A stretch of 64,000 bases of DNA from Brevibacillus fortis (GTDB lineage Bacteria; Bacillota; Bacilli; Brevibacillales; Brevibacillaceae): the NCBI RefSeq assembly GCF_003013395.1, contig NZ_PXZM01000038.1, positions 59,348 to 123,347 of the forward strand, read 5' to 3'. A program made the position numbers and the translations under genes. The notes under the pieces were generated by a model. It searched no databases. It was not told the DNA's origin and was given only the letters and a program-made list of their open reading frames with translations. Positions within the stretch are counted from its first letter, which is position 1, and every line of letters starts with the position of its first letter. Positions 1 to 9,009 of the stretch are shown here, piece after piece.

Positions 1-590
1 TGATCCGCTACGAGAGAATCCTGATAAAAAGGGTTATGTGCCCGCTGCTGACTAGGCAGCATGAGTTCAGAAATAACAGCCGTAACCCGGGTTAGTCCAT
101 TTTCGGACACATTTGGGGATGGACTTTGCCTTGCAATCCGTATCGGCTTCATGATCGTGTCGTTCTCATCCATAAAGATTCCGTCGATGGTAATCATGTC
201 TCCAACATGGAGTCCTTCAGGAAGATCGGTGCTTTTCATTTCTTTTAGCGGTAAGGTAATCACTTGATTTTTATTTGCTACTTTTACTTCTAGAAAATAG
301 GGATCGAGATTCAATTGCCTGAGCTGCTCATCTACGACCGCGATGCTGGCATCTGTGCGATTCATCAATGTACCCACCAGCTTATCCAGCTTGTGCTTGT
401 CGGGAGGGAGTTTGGCATACTCATCTGGGAAAGATGCCATTGCTTGCGAGAGCTCGCTTACTTTCGCATTTAAATAAAAGCGCTCAAAGAAAAACTTTTC
501 CCCTATCAATATCAAAGCGTAGAGCAAAAAGACAAAAACAAAAGTGGCGGCAAATAATTTTGTCACAACGTTTAGTCGAAGGCGTTTCAT
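1..590 (-). CDS. Sensor histidine kinase, N-terminal part (cut by window edge)
   Basis: The frame starts at ATG 590 and runs off the left edge, so only about 196 residues are visible. The ATG overlaps the TGA of the upstream response regulator gene (ATGA, 4 nt), which marks a translationally coupled two-component operon. The N-terminus has a few basic residues and then one membrane segment (about residues 9-31). An extracytoplasmic sensor region follows, including DASIAVVDEQ and a stretch with GLHVGDMITIDG. The HAMP, HisKA and ATPase domains would lie outside the window. The kinase assignment rests on the coupled OmpR-type regulator and this topology. The signal is unknown. Confidence 0.8.
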   Translation of the reverse strand, partial: MKRLRLNVVTKLFAATFVFVFLLYALILIGEKFFFERFYLNAKVSELSQAMASFPDEYAKLPPDKHKLDKLVGTLMNRTDASIAVVDEQLRQLNLDPYFLEVKVANKNQVITLPLKEMKSTDLPEGLHVGDMITIDGIFMDENDTIMKPIRIARQSPSPNVSENGLTRVTAVISELMLPSQQRAHNPFYQDSLVAD

Positions 591-1267
591 CGTTTTGCCT
601 CAAATTTATATCCAAAACGGATCATCGTCTGAATCAGATGCTGCTCTGTATCCAGCTTGGCACGCAGTTTTTTCACGTGGGTATCAACGGTGCGATGGTC
701 GCCAAAGTAGTCCATCCCCCAAACCCCATTCAGTATGCTATCTCGGGACAAGACCGTCCCTTCATGCTTGATGAAGAACAGAAGCAGCTCATACTCTTTT
801 GGTGTCAATGAAATCGGGACGCCTGCAATCGTAACGGTGTGAGCTCGTTTGTTTACCGTCAATGCTCCAAACTGAGCGATATCATCTCCCCTCCCGATGC
901 TCCCCTCTGCCCTTTTCATCAGAGCTTTGGCACGGGCCACTAATACTTTTGGGCTAAACGGTTTGGTGACATATTCGTCCGCTCCAAGCTCGAAACCCAT
1001 CAACTGGTCATCGTCGTCTACTCTTGCTGTAATGATCATGATGGGAATGTCGGATTGTTGGCGGATTTTTCTGCACACCGACCAGCCATCCATCTCGGGC
1101 ATCATAATATCGAGCACAACTAAATCGACAGGGTGCAGAGCGAAAAGCTCCATCGCCATTTTACCGTGCTGCGCTTCGTACACTTCCCAAGCTTCTTTTT
1201 TAAAATAATCCGATACAAATTCACGTATGAGCTCGTCGTCCTCTACGAGTAACACTTTCCGTCTCAT
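587..1267 (-). CDS. OmpR/PhoB-family response regulator
   Basis: This 226-aa DNA-binding regulator has a receiver domain (about 1-120) and a C-terminal winged helix (about 130-226). The receiver shows the acidic pair ED(D) at 9-11, the phospho-acceptor D53 in VVLDIMMPEMDG, T80 and K102 in YVTKPF. The output domain shows LTPKEYELLLFF and RTVDTHVKKLR, typical of OmpR/PhoB effectors. It is the first gene of an operon with the kinase at the left edge. Targets and signal are not evident from the sequence. Confidence 0.93.
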   Translation of the reverse strand: MRRKVLLVEDDELIREFVSDYFKKEAWEVYEAQHGKMAMELFALHPVDLVVLDIMMPEMDGWSVCRKIRQQSDIPIMIITARVDDDDQLMGFELGADEYVTKPFSPKVLVARAKALMKRAEGSIGRGDDIAQFGALTVNKRAHTVTIAGVPISLTPKEYELLLFFIKHEGTVLSRDSILNGVWGMDYFGDHRTVDTHVKKLRAKLDTEQHLIQTMIRFGYKFEAKR

Positions 1268-1464
1268 TTCCGCACTCCTTACTTGTGGTTGTGCATTTAT
1301 TGCATAGATTACCAGTTTATCGTGAAACTTACGAATCCATATCTCGCCGTCACCATTCCTATGACCGCCAACCTTGTTTTTACAAGATGAGTATAGATGG
1401 CTGATGTGACCGTTGTGTGTACATGATATGGATTTGCAAAGAAAACAAACACCCGAAAATGGCT

Positions 1465-1500
1465 GAGGTCACTGAAAAAGTGGACTTTTTCAATGACCTC
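1465..1500. repeat. Intergenic palindrome, AAAAAGT/GACTTTTT type
   Basis: The arms GAGGTCA and TGACCTC enclose TGAAAAAGT and GACTTTTTCA, giving a long imperfect hairpin just past the decayed regulator gene. A second palindrome with the same core (AAAAAGTCGACTTTT) lies at 63496-63527, which suggests a dispersed intergenic repeat family. No clear T-run follows on either strand beyond the hairpin itself. The rest of 1268-1518 shows no gene. Confidence 0.55.
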
Positions 1501-1518
1501 CGTAAAGGCGAGGTGATT

Positions 1519-2210
1519 CTAATTGTCGATCTCACTTTCTCTTAATCTGACGATGGCTTGTGTCCAATTTTTTACCTGGAGCTTGGACCCAATTGGTCGC
1601 AGAATAAGCGCCGGCACTCCTCCTCGTTGAACCGAAGAGTGTCTGAGCCCAGTTGCTTCAACTGTTTCCGAACGCGTAGACGGTGTAGGACGAAGGGAGG
1701 TTCCTCCCGTGTAATCAGGATGACATGCATGTATAAGGAAGCATGCTGGATCAGTGTCTGCAATCCTTCATGAATGGAAGGCTCCTTTATGAGATGATAA
1801 TCGTCCAATACCAGATAAAAATCACTTTCAAACCCTGCAATTTCTTCGAGTAGCACAGACATCAACTGTTCAGCAGAAGCCGTGTACTGTGGGTGAAGCA
1901 CCGAGGAGGATTCCTTACCTAAGCCTTTCTCTGCCATATCAATTGCCCTAGCAAAATATCGCCAAAAGCGCACGGGATCATTATCTGATTTATCCAGGGA
2001 GATCCAACCGGTTGGTTTGCCGGAGCTTTGCGTCCATTGACTGACTGCTGTCGTTTTACCGAAGCCGGCTGGCGCACATACGAGAATCAATCTTGCAGCA
2101 CCAGCATCATCGATTTCTTTCAATATCTGATGCCGAAGCAACAAGTCTGAACCATACTTTGGAACATGAAGCTTGGTTGCGATAAGTGGACTGTACGTTA
2201 CTAAATCCAT
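1519..2210 (-). pseudogene. Decayed MalT/LuxR-type transcriptional regulator (internal deletion and frame change)
   Basis: The intact-looking frame (about 212 aa, ATG 2210 after AGGAG) is only the N-terminal STAND/AAA-type ATPase of a MalT-like regulator. It has Walker A APAGFGKTTAV, Walker B FYLVLDDYH and ILITREEPP, and it stops at 1572. In the next frame, right at the join, 1519-1590 encodes SKLQVKNWTQAIVRLRESE. That is the usual end of a LuxR helix-turn-helix domain (the last helix reads VKNRTQAIVRARE in relatives). Family members are about 800-900 aa, so some 600 residues between the ATPase and the last helix are missing. An internal deletion that also changed frame is the simplest reading. 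The product would bind no DNA. Confidence 0.75.
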
Positions 2211-2379
2211 ACGCATCTCCTGCCTAGAAGTAAAGCCTTGCTATCGATGACCTGAAGCACAGTGAGGTTGGCTAACGAGGAAAAAGCGCTCATATAAAGA
2301 TTAGGAAATATTGCTCAGATTAAAGATACAGCCAAGTGATCCCTAGTGGATATTTTTTATGAACGTGTTATCCAAACAG

Positions 2380-2407
2380 AAAAAACCCGACCGTTGCAAA
2401 TGTCGGG
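2380..2407 (-). terminator. Terminator-like hairpin on the minus strand in the leader of the RDD gene
   Basis: CCCGAC at 2386-2391 pairs with GTCGGG at 2402-2407. Read on the minus strand the stem is followed by TTTTTT, a good intrinsic terminator. It lies about 80 nt upstream of the RDD gene, which is on the plus strand. No minus-strand gene reads into it, so it may stop antisense transcription into the decayed regulator or end a small RNA. That role is a guess. Confidence 0.5.
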
Positions 2408-2489
2408 GCTTCTATCGTCTACAATTGACAATACAATTTTCAAAGTGGTTAAATGTAATATGTTTACATTTTTCAGGAGGTGCACAAAA

Positions 2490-3563
2490 TTGGAGCAACA
2501 ACCGTCATCACCATCAGTACCCACAGAGTTTTCTCCCCTTGCCCAGCAAGAGCCCCCAAAAAACATCGGGGATTTATCGAAATCGTACGACAGGGCGACG
2601 ATTTTTTTCACGAGATGGGGAGCTCATGTTCTTGATCATATTCTCCTCGCTTGTTTTCTAATCGGATTGCTCTCACTTGGGATTTCCATTGATAAAGACG
2701 CAAACAGCCTCTACTTCTTCATCCTAGCCGCCATTATCCTATGTTCTTATTATGTACTGTTAGAAGGACTTACCGGATATACGATCGGAAAGTTTACTTT
2801 CCGCATCATTGCTGTCAATGCAGAAGGACGGCCACCGGGGTTATGGAAATCATTCATTCGCTCCATCATTCGACTATTCGAAGCGAATGTATTTCTGCTA
2901 GGCGGGTTGCCGGCCGGCATCACTGTGTTGGCCTCCGTCAAAAGACAGCGGTTAGGCGATCTAGCAGCGAATACATACGTCGTGAAAGTGAAGGATCTGA
3001 ACAACGTCAGCAAAAAGCAAACGACCGTACTCGCTGTTGTCTTCTCCATCACAGCCGTTTTATCCATTATTGGCATGATTTTTGGGATTATCGATATCGC
3101 ATCAAGAACACCTACCGAAGAAATCTTCTATAGTAAGGATAAAAAGATTCAAATAACAGCCCCTTCCGATTGGGACAAGGATTCATCCCTTCATGATGAA
3201 GCTGATATAGAAATCTCCAATCGTTTCAGCGACAAGTATGTATTGGTACTATCAGAATCGAAACAGGATCTAGATAGTTCATTCACGCTGCAAGATTATA
3301 CGCAAGTGATTGAAGCAAACATTCAAGATGCAGTAGAAAATGTATCCATTGATAAACAGATTCGTACTGTAGTCGACAACCAGGTGGCTACCCAATTCAA
3401 TGCCAAAGGCGAAATAGACGGCATTAAGCTCGCTTATATCGTGACATTGGTCGAAACGCCTACACATTTTCATCAAATCATGGCTTGGACAAAAGAAAAA
3501 AGGTTTGAGTCCCTCAAGCAAGAGCTGCAGAAGGTCAGTGCAAGTTTTCGCGAGGTAAAATAG
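2490..3563 (+). CDS. RDD-family membrane protein with C-terminal extracytoplasmic domain
   Basis: The start is chosen at TTG 2490, which has AGGAGGTG at 2475-2482. The longer frame from 2346 has no ribosome binding site and crosses the hairpin at 2380-2407. The product is about 357 aa. After a proline-rich cytoplasmic start comes an RDD domain with RWGAHVLDHILLA, the TGYTIGKFTFRIIAVN signature and KRQRLGDLAANTYVV. Another membrane segment follows (VLAVVFSITAVLSIIGMIFG). The last ~150 residues form a soluble, probably outside, domain of unknown function. RDD proteins are often of unknown role; some are linked to ion transport. The gene ends at its own terminator. Confidence 0.8.
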   Translation: MEQQPSSPSVPTEFSPLAQQEPPKNIGDLSKSYDRATIFFTRWGAHVLDHILLACFLIGLLSLGISIDKDANSLYFFILAAIILCSYYVLLEGLTGYTIGKFTFRIIAVNAEGRPPGLWKSFIRSIIRLFEANVFLLGGLPAGITVLASVKRQRLGDLAANTYVVKVKDLNNVSKKQTTVLAVVFSITAVLSIIGMIFGIIDIASRTPTEEIFYSKDKKIQITAPSDWDKDSSLHDEADIEISNRFSDKYVLVLSESKQDLDSSFTLQDYTQVIEANIQDAVENVSIDKQIRTVVDNQVATQFNAKGEIDGIKLAYIVTLVETPTHFHQIMAWTKEKRFESLKQELQKVSASFREVK

Positions 3564-3576
3564 CGACTGAACACAG

Positions 3577-3606
3577 AAGCCACCTTCCTCAGGTGGCTTT
3601 TCTCCT
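3577..3606 (+). terminator. Intrinsic terminator of the RDD gene
   Basis: GCCACCT (3579-3585) pairs with AGGTGGC (3591-3597) and is followed by TTTTCTCCTT. It closes the RDD transcript. The stretch 3606-3865 holds no gene. It contains a short inverted motif TCTAC...GTAGA near 3620-3640 and an AT-rich TATATAAT close to the next start. Confidence 0.8.
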
Positions 3607-3871
3607 TAGAAAAAGTAGGGACTCTACTCCTAGTGGTAGACAGGACCATATAACGATTGAAAAAAGTGGTTTATATGTATAATTGAAGGGTAGTCCTCCT
3701 TTACATATAATGTTAAAGTAATACAGGAAACCAAATTTTTCTAGGATTTTCATTCCGATAAGTTTTCATTTTCAGGTCAGAATTCCACTAGGTTTTCTGC
3801 CTCCACGACTACGGGTAGCGCTCTTAATTCTAAAGAGTTACTATATAATATTTCTTGAGGGGTGCATGTAC

Positions 3872-4288
3872 ATGTTTATGGGGAAAGGAACAGTCCGCGA
3901 GCTCGGAAATCAAATCGACAAGGTTCTTGCAGATATTAAAGATATCCAGGCAGAAATCGACCGCGACTCTGATAAAATTGACAACGAATTGAATTCTTGC
4001 TCTCGTGAGCTGATCAATGCACAAACAACGCTGGGTGAAATTCAGCCACTGATCGAAAGCCTCGTTGCTCAGGTTGGTCAAAATGCTCCTGATCACATCA
4101 AAGTGCTTGTTGGTACCATTGCAGATGGTATTACAGGTAAAGTGAAAAATACGTTGAACAACCTGGCAGAGGTTCAAAAGAACGTGAAAGACGTTGACAA
4201 GCTGACCGACGCCATTGATGGACATACGGATAAAATTGCACAAAAAGTAAAAGAAATCGATAGCATCACTGACAAAGTTCAAAAGTAG
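3872..4288 (+). CDS. Small helical protein of unknown function (first of a pair)
   Basis: Of three clustered ATG codons (3866, 3872, 3878), 3872 lies 9 nt after GAGGGG and is preferred. The product is 138 aa, soluble, and lacks a signal peptide or membrane segment. It is almost wholly amphipathic helix with many Asp, Lys, Ile and Gln (for example KVLADIKDIQAEIDRDSDKI and KLTDAIDGHTDKIAQKVKEI), which suggests a coiled coil. I do not recognise the family. It is followed 8 nt later by a second helical protein and a shared terminator, so the two probably act together. Confidence 0.7.
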   Translation: MFMGKGTVRELGNQIDKVLADIKDIQAEIDRDSDKIDNELNSCSRELINAQTTLGEIQPLIESLVAQVGQNAPDHIKVLVGTIADGITGKVKNTLNNLAEVQKNVKDVDKLTDAIDGHTDKIAQKVKEIDSITDKVQK

Positions 4289-4296
4289 GTGATCGA

Positions 4297-4623
4297 ATGT
4301 CGTACATAAACAATTCAAACGGTTGGGGTAATCAGCATACGAATCACGTGGCAAACAAGGTTGACCATATCGCTGACAAAATTTCCTTTGCAGTGGATAT
4401 GGTAGCCAATGCAGCAATTAACCTGGACGGTGCTCAACAAGAGTTGCTTACACTGGCAAATGCACCCTACCCACCACAATCTACCCAATTAATTTCGTTA
4501 GCGAATCGGATTGCAGCGAATAAGCGCCAAATTGACGATGGACTGGCCAAGATCAAAGAAATGGCCCGCACCATCGATCAAGAAACAAATCAGATCCAGA
4601 CTCCTCATCAAAGAGGCTGGTAA
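4297..4623 (+). CDS. Small helical protein of unknown function (second of a pair)
   Basis: This 108-aa protein starts at ATG 4297 after AGGTGATC. It has a short N-terminus rich in Asn, His and Gly (NNSNGWGNQHTNH), then two or three helices (HVANKVDHIADKISFAVDMV and LANRIAANKRQIDDGLAKIK). There is no signal peptide and no cysteine. Its composition resembles that of the upstream protein, and both have the look of subunits that bundle through long helices. The family is not recognised. Confidence 0.68.
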   Translation: MSYINNSNGWGNQHTNHVANKVDHIADKISFAVDMVANAAINLDGAQQELLTLANAPYPPQSTQLISLANRIAANKRQIDDGLAKIKEMARTIDQETNQIQTPHQRGW

Positions 4624-4628
4624 ATGAA

Positions 4629-4656
4629 AAGAGGAGCTCTTCTTAGGGCTCCTCTT
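4629..4656. terminator. Bidirectional terminator between convergent genes
   Basis: GAGGAGC (4631-4637) pairs with GCTCCTC (4648-4654). It sits between the helical-protein pair (plus) and the peptidase gene (minus). The T-run is better on the minus strand (TTTTCATTT). Confidence 0.7.
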
Positions 4657-4685
4657 CGCATTTCACCGTCTTCTTTTCTCTCACG

Positions 4686-7007
4686 CTACTTCTCTATCGG
4701 CTCTTTATCACTGACCTTTTTTTTGTCTATTTGATTCCCCCACGGAGGTTCTGCTCTCATCAAGTGCCGTACAAAATAATCCCACTTTCTGCGAATAAAG
4801 TACGGTTCCAAAGAAAAACCGTGATGTCGATTGGGCAAAAGCAGCATGTCGAAATCTTTATCCGCTTTAATCAGCGCATCCGCCATCCGAATCGTTTGGG
4901 AAGGATGCACATTTTCATCCATATCTCCGCTCACCAGTAAGAGCTTTCCTATCAGATTGGGTGCCAGACGTGCATTGTCTTGATCCTTGTACAGGTCCGG
5001 ATCATACAGACCTTGATAGCGTTCCGCCCATGCTGCTATATACAGCCGTTGATCATGATTACCACTCGTGGAAACCGCAGCCTTGTAAAACTCAGGAAAC
5101 GAGAGCATGGCCCTTGTCGAAGCGTAGCCTCCCCCTGACGAGCCCCAAATGCCTACCCGATCAACATCCACATACGGGTAGCGCTCAGCCAATTGCCTTA
5201 CCGCTGTCACATGGTCAAGCAAACCTCCTGCTTCCTCCAATTTTCCGTTTGAGATGTCATGGAACCATTTGGAACGATAAGGTGTTCCCATTCCATCTAG
5301 GATTACTACGATAAAACCCAACTGCGCCAGTGATTGTCCACCACCCAGCGGGTCATGACTTCGGCCGGGATCGAGCGCGAAAGCTTTAGGCGTATTGATG
5401 ATCTGTGGTCCCCCGTAAATGTAATCCACAACCGGATACTTGCGTGAAGGATCAAACGGGAATGGACGCAGCATCACTCCATAAAGATCGGTCACACCGT
5501 CCCGTGCTTTGACAGTAATCCTTTCTGGAATTTGGTACCCCATCTCGAGCAGCATTTCCACATCAGCCTGCTCCAATTCGCGAATCAGACTGCCATCTAC
5601 CGAGCGGAGAACAGTAACAGGCGGCAAATCAACTCGTGAAAACGTATCCACAAAATACTTCATAGTAGGAGAAAACATAACATCATGCTCTGCATCTTCT
5701 GGCGTCAGCAACGACAGACCGGTTCCATCCAGGCGAACGCGATACAGGTGTTGATAATAAGGATCGCGCCCTTCCTCACGCCCCCCTCCGGTGATATACA
5801 CCCATCCCTGCTGCTCGTCCACTGCCATCAGCCTACGTACCGTCCAGGAACCCGATGTGATCGGATTGCGAATCTCCCCCGTTTTGCCATCGCAATGGTA
5901 GAGATGGCTCCACCCATCGCGCTCTGAATGCCATATAAACGAACCATCGTCCAATAACCGAATATTGGGATTAGCTGCTCCGAGATTATGCAGGTCTTGG
6001 TTCAAAAACGTATCGCTTTGTTCCCGCAGTAGCGTGCAAACCTCACCGGAGCAAGGATCAGCTACGGAAAATTCGACAGAGCGGGCATCACGGGACATCC
6101 GGGTGATATATACCTGTTTACTGTCGGATGACCATCCGGCCATTTGCATCCCCGGCGTGAGTGGTGAAACTGGACACGCTAGTAAAGGCTCGCTTTCAAT
6201 CCGAACTGTGGTTCGCCTTTCCATATCACAGATGACCAGCTCTGCCATCGGTACGTGTGGATCACCAACCAGTGGATAACGGTATGAGTGCAGTACCGGT
6301 CTGACTTCTTCCCCTTTCGGAACCGATTGGATCAGATGTAAATTGCGCACCTTTCTTTGGTCTAGCCGATGGGTCAGCAGCATCTTGGAATCAGGTGACC
6401 AAATGGCCACTGGAGGGAGTTTCATGTTTGCCAATCGCTCCGCCACGGTCGAGAGTCGACATTCAGGTTGGGTTCCGTAATCATAGTATACCTTGCCGTC
6501 GCGGGTCAGCCTGAAACGCTTTCCAGTTTCGAGTGACCGAACATACAAGTTGTGATCGTATACAAACGCCACCCACTTTCCATCTGGAGACGGCAGTTCA
6601 TCGGCCGACGGCTTAAAAACATTATCTATCGGCTTGCAGCTGTATCTCTCTAAATCACAATTCCAAACAGTACCTCCCACCTCAAACTGGATTGCCGATT
6701 TATTCTCGGTAACCATTAGTTCCCCAAGTGGCAATGTTTCTGCGTCATAACTTTCGCCTGAACATTCTGACAACAATACAGCTATTCGTGCGTGATCGAA
6801 TGCGGGCTGACTCGTATTCTGTTCAGCATCCACGATAACATATTGCCTACCAGTACCCTTTTCCAGACGGATTTCACGGATGTACCAAAACCTGTTTTCA
6901 CTGATCCAACGCGGCCTGACAAAAGCATTGAATACTGCGTCGTAATAATTGGCGGGATGCAAGCGTTTTGCCCTCTCATACTGTTCTTGCGTTACAACAT
7001 TTTCCAT
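4686..7007 (-). CDS. Dipeptidyl-peptidase IV-like S9 serine peptidase
   Basis: This 773-aa protein has an N-terminal beta-propeller (about 60-500, with repeats such as PSPDGKWVAFVYD and WSPDSKMLLTHR) and a C-terminal alpha/beta hydrolase. The catalytic serine lies in GSSGGGY, the acid in GDMDENVHPSQ and the histidine in NRHHGFS. The YIYGGPQ segment before the nucleophile fits the DPP-IV group. S9 DPP-IV enzymes remove dipeptides from peptide N-termini. No signal peptide is seen, so it is probably cytoplasmic. The start has GAGGGGG. It is a single-gene unit. Confidence 0.9.
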   Translation of the reverse strand: MENVVTQEQYERAKRLHPANYYDAVFNAFVRPRWISENRFWYIREIRLEKGTGRQYVIVDAEQNTSQPAFDHARIAVLLSECSGESYDAETLPLGELMVTENKSAIQFEVGGTVWNCDLERYSCKPIDNVFKPSADELPSPDGKWVAFVYDHNLYVRSLETGKRFRLTRDGKVYYDYGTQPECRLSTVAERLANMKLPPVAIWSPDSKMLLTHRLDQRKVRNLHLIQSVPKGEEVRPVLHSYRYPLVGDPHVPMAELVICDMERRTTVRIESEPLLACPVSPLTPGMQMAGWSSDSKQVYITRMSRDARSVEFSVADPCSGEVCTLLREQSDTFLNQDLHNLGAANPNIRLLDDGSFIWHSERDGWSHLYHCDGKTGEIRNPITSGSWTVRRLMAVDEQQGWVYITGGGREEGRDPYYQHLYRVRLDGTGLSLLTPEDAEHDVMFSPTMKYFVDTFSRVDLPPVTVLRSVDGSLIRELEQADVEMLLEMGYQIPERITVKARDGVTDLYGVMLRPFPFDPSRKYPVVDYIYGGPQIINTPKAFALDPGRSHDPLGGGQSLAQLGFIVVILDGMGTPYRSKWFHDISNGKLEEAGGLLDHVTAVRQLAERYPYVDVDRVGIWGSSGGGYASTRAMLSFPEFYKAAVSTSGNHDQRLYIAAWAERYQGLYDPDLYKDQDNARLAPNLIGKLLLVSGDMDENVHPSQTIRMADALIKADKDFDMLLLPNRHHGFSLEPYFIRRKWDYFVRHLMRAEPPWGNQIDKKKVSDKEPIEK

Positions 7008-7178
7008 TGGAATCCCCCTCTTTCAAAGTGAGATACAAGAATCATGTGCTTCACATTTGTGAGCGAAAGATTTTTCCTTAATTATCCATTTGTAACATGC
7101 ATATGTAAAACCCAAGATAATATATCTCCGAATTTATTTTTTAGTACCTGAGAAGAAAATCTTTCTTTTACGAAGAAA

Positions 7179-7199
7179 GAGGCGATCTCTCGCCTCCTC
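7179..7199 (-). terminator. Terminator of the diguanylate cyclase gene
   Basis: GAGGCG (7179-7184) pairs with CGCCTC (7191-7196). Read on the minus strand it is followed by TTTCTTCG just after the stop codon of the cyclase. Confidence 0.6.
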
Positions 7200-7203
7200 G
7201 CTC

Positions 7204-8805
7204 TTAACACGGCTCACTCACTTCTGCTATCACTGTTTGGTTTCTACCCGATCTCTTCGCCTTGTACATGGCCTCGTCAGCTACATACATCAGATCTTCA
7301 GCCGAAACAGCATGGGAAGGATAGTGCGCTATGCCCTGTGAAACGGTTAGCGGATGCCCGATTGGATTTGAGCTTGTTTCTAAGGCATGGCGAATTCGTT
7401 CTGCCACCTGATAGGCCTCCTCCAAGCCAGCATGGGAAACAAGGACAACAAATTCCTCACCGCCAAAGCGACTGCTCACATCTTCGGGCCGAAGTGATGA
7501 AGAAATCATTTTCGCAAAATGTTTCAACACCTCATCTCCAGACTGATGACCATACGTGTCATTAATACTTTTAAATCGATCAAGGTCCATCATGATAAGA
7601 GAAAAAGGGATTTGCTCGATTATCCATTTTTGCATGGTTTCCTCGAGCGTTCTTCGGTTTGTTAGCCCTGTCAACGGATCTGTTCGCGCATCATGAGCCA
7701 ACTGATCTGTCTGTTTTTTGATATCGTTTAATGTAAAGCGAATGGCTCGAGTTAACAGCTCAGCCTCTCGATTCCAATGCTGTTTACCTTCCGAGAATTC
7801 AATTTCTTCTCTCCCAGCTTTGCTCACAAGGTCGGCCAGAGATACGAAAGGTCTTGCTACTTTGCGCGCAAGCCCAATCACAACTAGCATTAATAATAGA
7901 AAAGGAGGCAGTGTATACAACAAAACGCGTTGAATATCACGATTTACTTGTTCATAAACAACACTGATATGCGACACGACAACGACACCCCAGTCGTTCT
8001 CTGGAACCTTCACGTAGGCGGCCAATTCCGTCTGTCCCCTCAAGTTGACGATCTGTTCATAGCCACTTTGCCCTTGAATGAGCTTGTGCACGGCTGGATT
8101 GGCACTGATATCCTCTCCGATCCGACTTGCATCACGATGGAACAACAAATGACCATCTGATCCTACGATGTAGAAAGATGAACCTAGCTCGTCCGTTGGG
8201 TTGCTCCCAAGGATCGTATTTAAAATGTTCTCTTCATGAAGAGAAATCGTTCCTCCGATAAAACCACGGTAGATTCCGCCCTTATCGAAAATAGGCTCGC
8301 TAATAAGCACAACGAGACGTTTCGAATTTGCAGTCATATATGGTACAGAAATATAGGGCTTTTTTAATGCCAAGACCGTTTTCGCCGCTTCCGTTCTCAA
8401 ATATATTCCTGCTGTACCAATTGATTCGGGAGACACACTTTGAACGAGTCCGGTTTCATCCACCACAGTAATCGAATTAAAATAGTTGTTTGTACGACGT
8501 ATCAATTCAAGCTTTGCATGTATTTCATCTGCATTCATCGTGTGCATATCGGAAAAGATGCTCGCCGAATGCTGTAAGCTGCTCCGCATGGATTTTATCA
8601 AAGCGTCTATGGTGTGACTCATTTTGAGTGCACTTGTGTGATTTAAGGTCAACGTCGTGTGAATCAGTGCCTCTTTTTTGGATTGATAGAAAGAGATCAG
8701 GAGAATGGTAACAGTCAGAACAACGGATAAAGAGACTAGTCCTGTTAAAAGTGTCACCAGACTAATCTTTTTTGAGTGCTTTGCATTTTTTTGTAAGACA
8801 GGCAT
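7204..8805 (-). CDS. Membrane-bound diguanylate cyclase with dCache sensor
   Basis: The start at ATG 8805 (533 aa) follows AAGGGGG; the upstream ATG at 8844 has no site. Membrane segments lie near residues 16-40 and about 285-305. Between them is a dCache-type extracellular sensor (YISVPYMTANSKRLVVL, SSFYIVGSDGHLLFHRD). The catalytic GGDEF domain follows (DPLTGLTNRR through FGGEEFVVLV). An RxxD inhibitory site (RPED) sits five residues before GGEEF, so product feedback is expected. The enzyme makes cyclic di-GMP from GTP in answer to an unknown outside ligand. The gene stands alone. Confidence 0.92.
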   Translation of the reverse strand: MPVLQKNAKHSKKISLVTLLTGLVSLSVVLTVTILLISFYQSKKEALIHTTLTLNHTSALKMSHTIDALIKSMRSSLQHSASIFSDMHTMNADEIHAKLELIRRTNNYFNSITVVDETGLVQSVSPESIGTAGIYLRTEAAKTVLALKKPYISVPYMTANSKRLVVLISEPIFDKGGIYRGFIGGTISLHEENILNTILGSNPTDELGSSFYIVGSDGHLLFHRDASRIGEDISANPAVHKLIQGQSGYEQIVNLRGQTELAAYVKVPENDWGVVVVSHISVVYEQVNRDIQRVLLYTLPPFLLLMLVVIGLARKVARPFVSLADLVSKAGREEIEFSEGKQHWNREAELLTRAIRFTLNDIKKQTDQLAHDARTDPLTGLTNRRTLEETMQKWIIEQIPFSLIMMDLDRFKSINDTYGHQSGDEVLKHFAKMISSSLRPEDVSSRFGGEEFVVLVSHAGLEEAYQVAERIRHALETSSNPIGHPLTVSQGIAHYPSHAVSAEDLMYVADEAMYKAKRSGRNQTVIAEVSEPC

Positions 8806-8929
8806 CGGATGCCCCCTTATATTTTGCATGTAGCTATTATGCAATAAATAAAAAATAGTCTAACACTTGTTAATATTCGTTTCAAGTATATAAGAAAGTT
8901 CAAGCAGCCGACTTTTAGCTTGGAGACAT

Positions 8930-8955
8930 AAAAAAGCCACCTTTGTCAGGTGGTA
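8930..8955 (-). terminator. Terminator of the oxygenase gene
   Basis: GCCACCT (8936-8942) pairs with AGGTGG (8948-8953). Read on the minus strand it is followed by TTTTTTATG, downstream of the oxygenase gene. Confidence 0.75.
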
Positions 8956-9009
8956 GTTTCGTATATGTATTTGGGGATTCCCCCTATACTAACCGTAGTA
9001 CATCATTAT

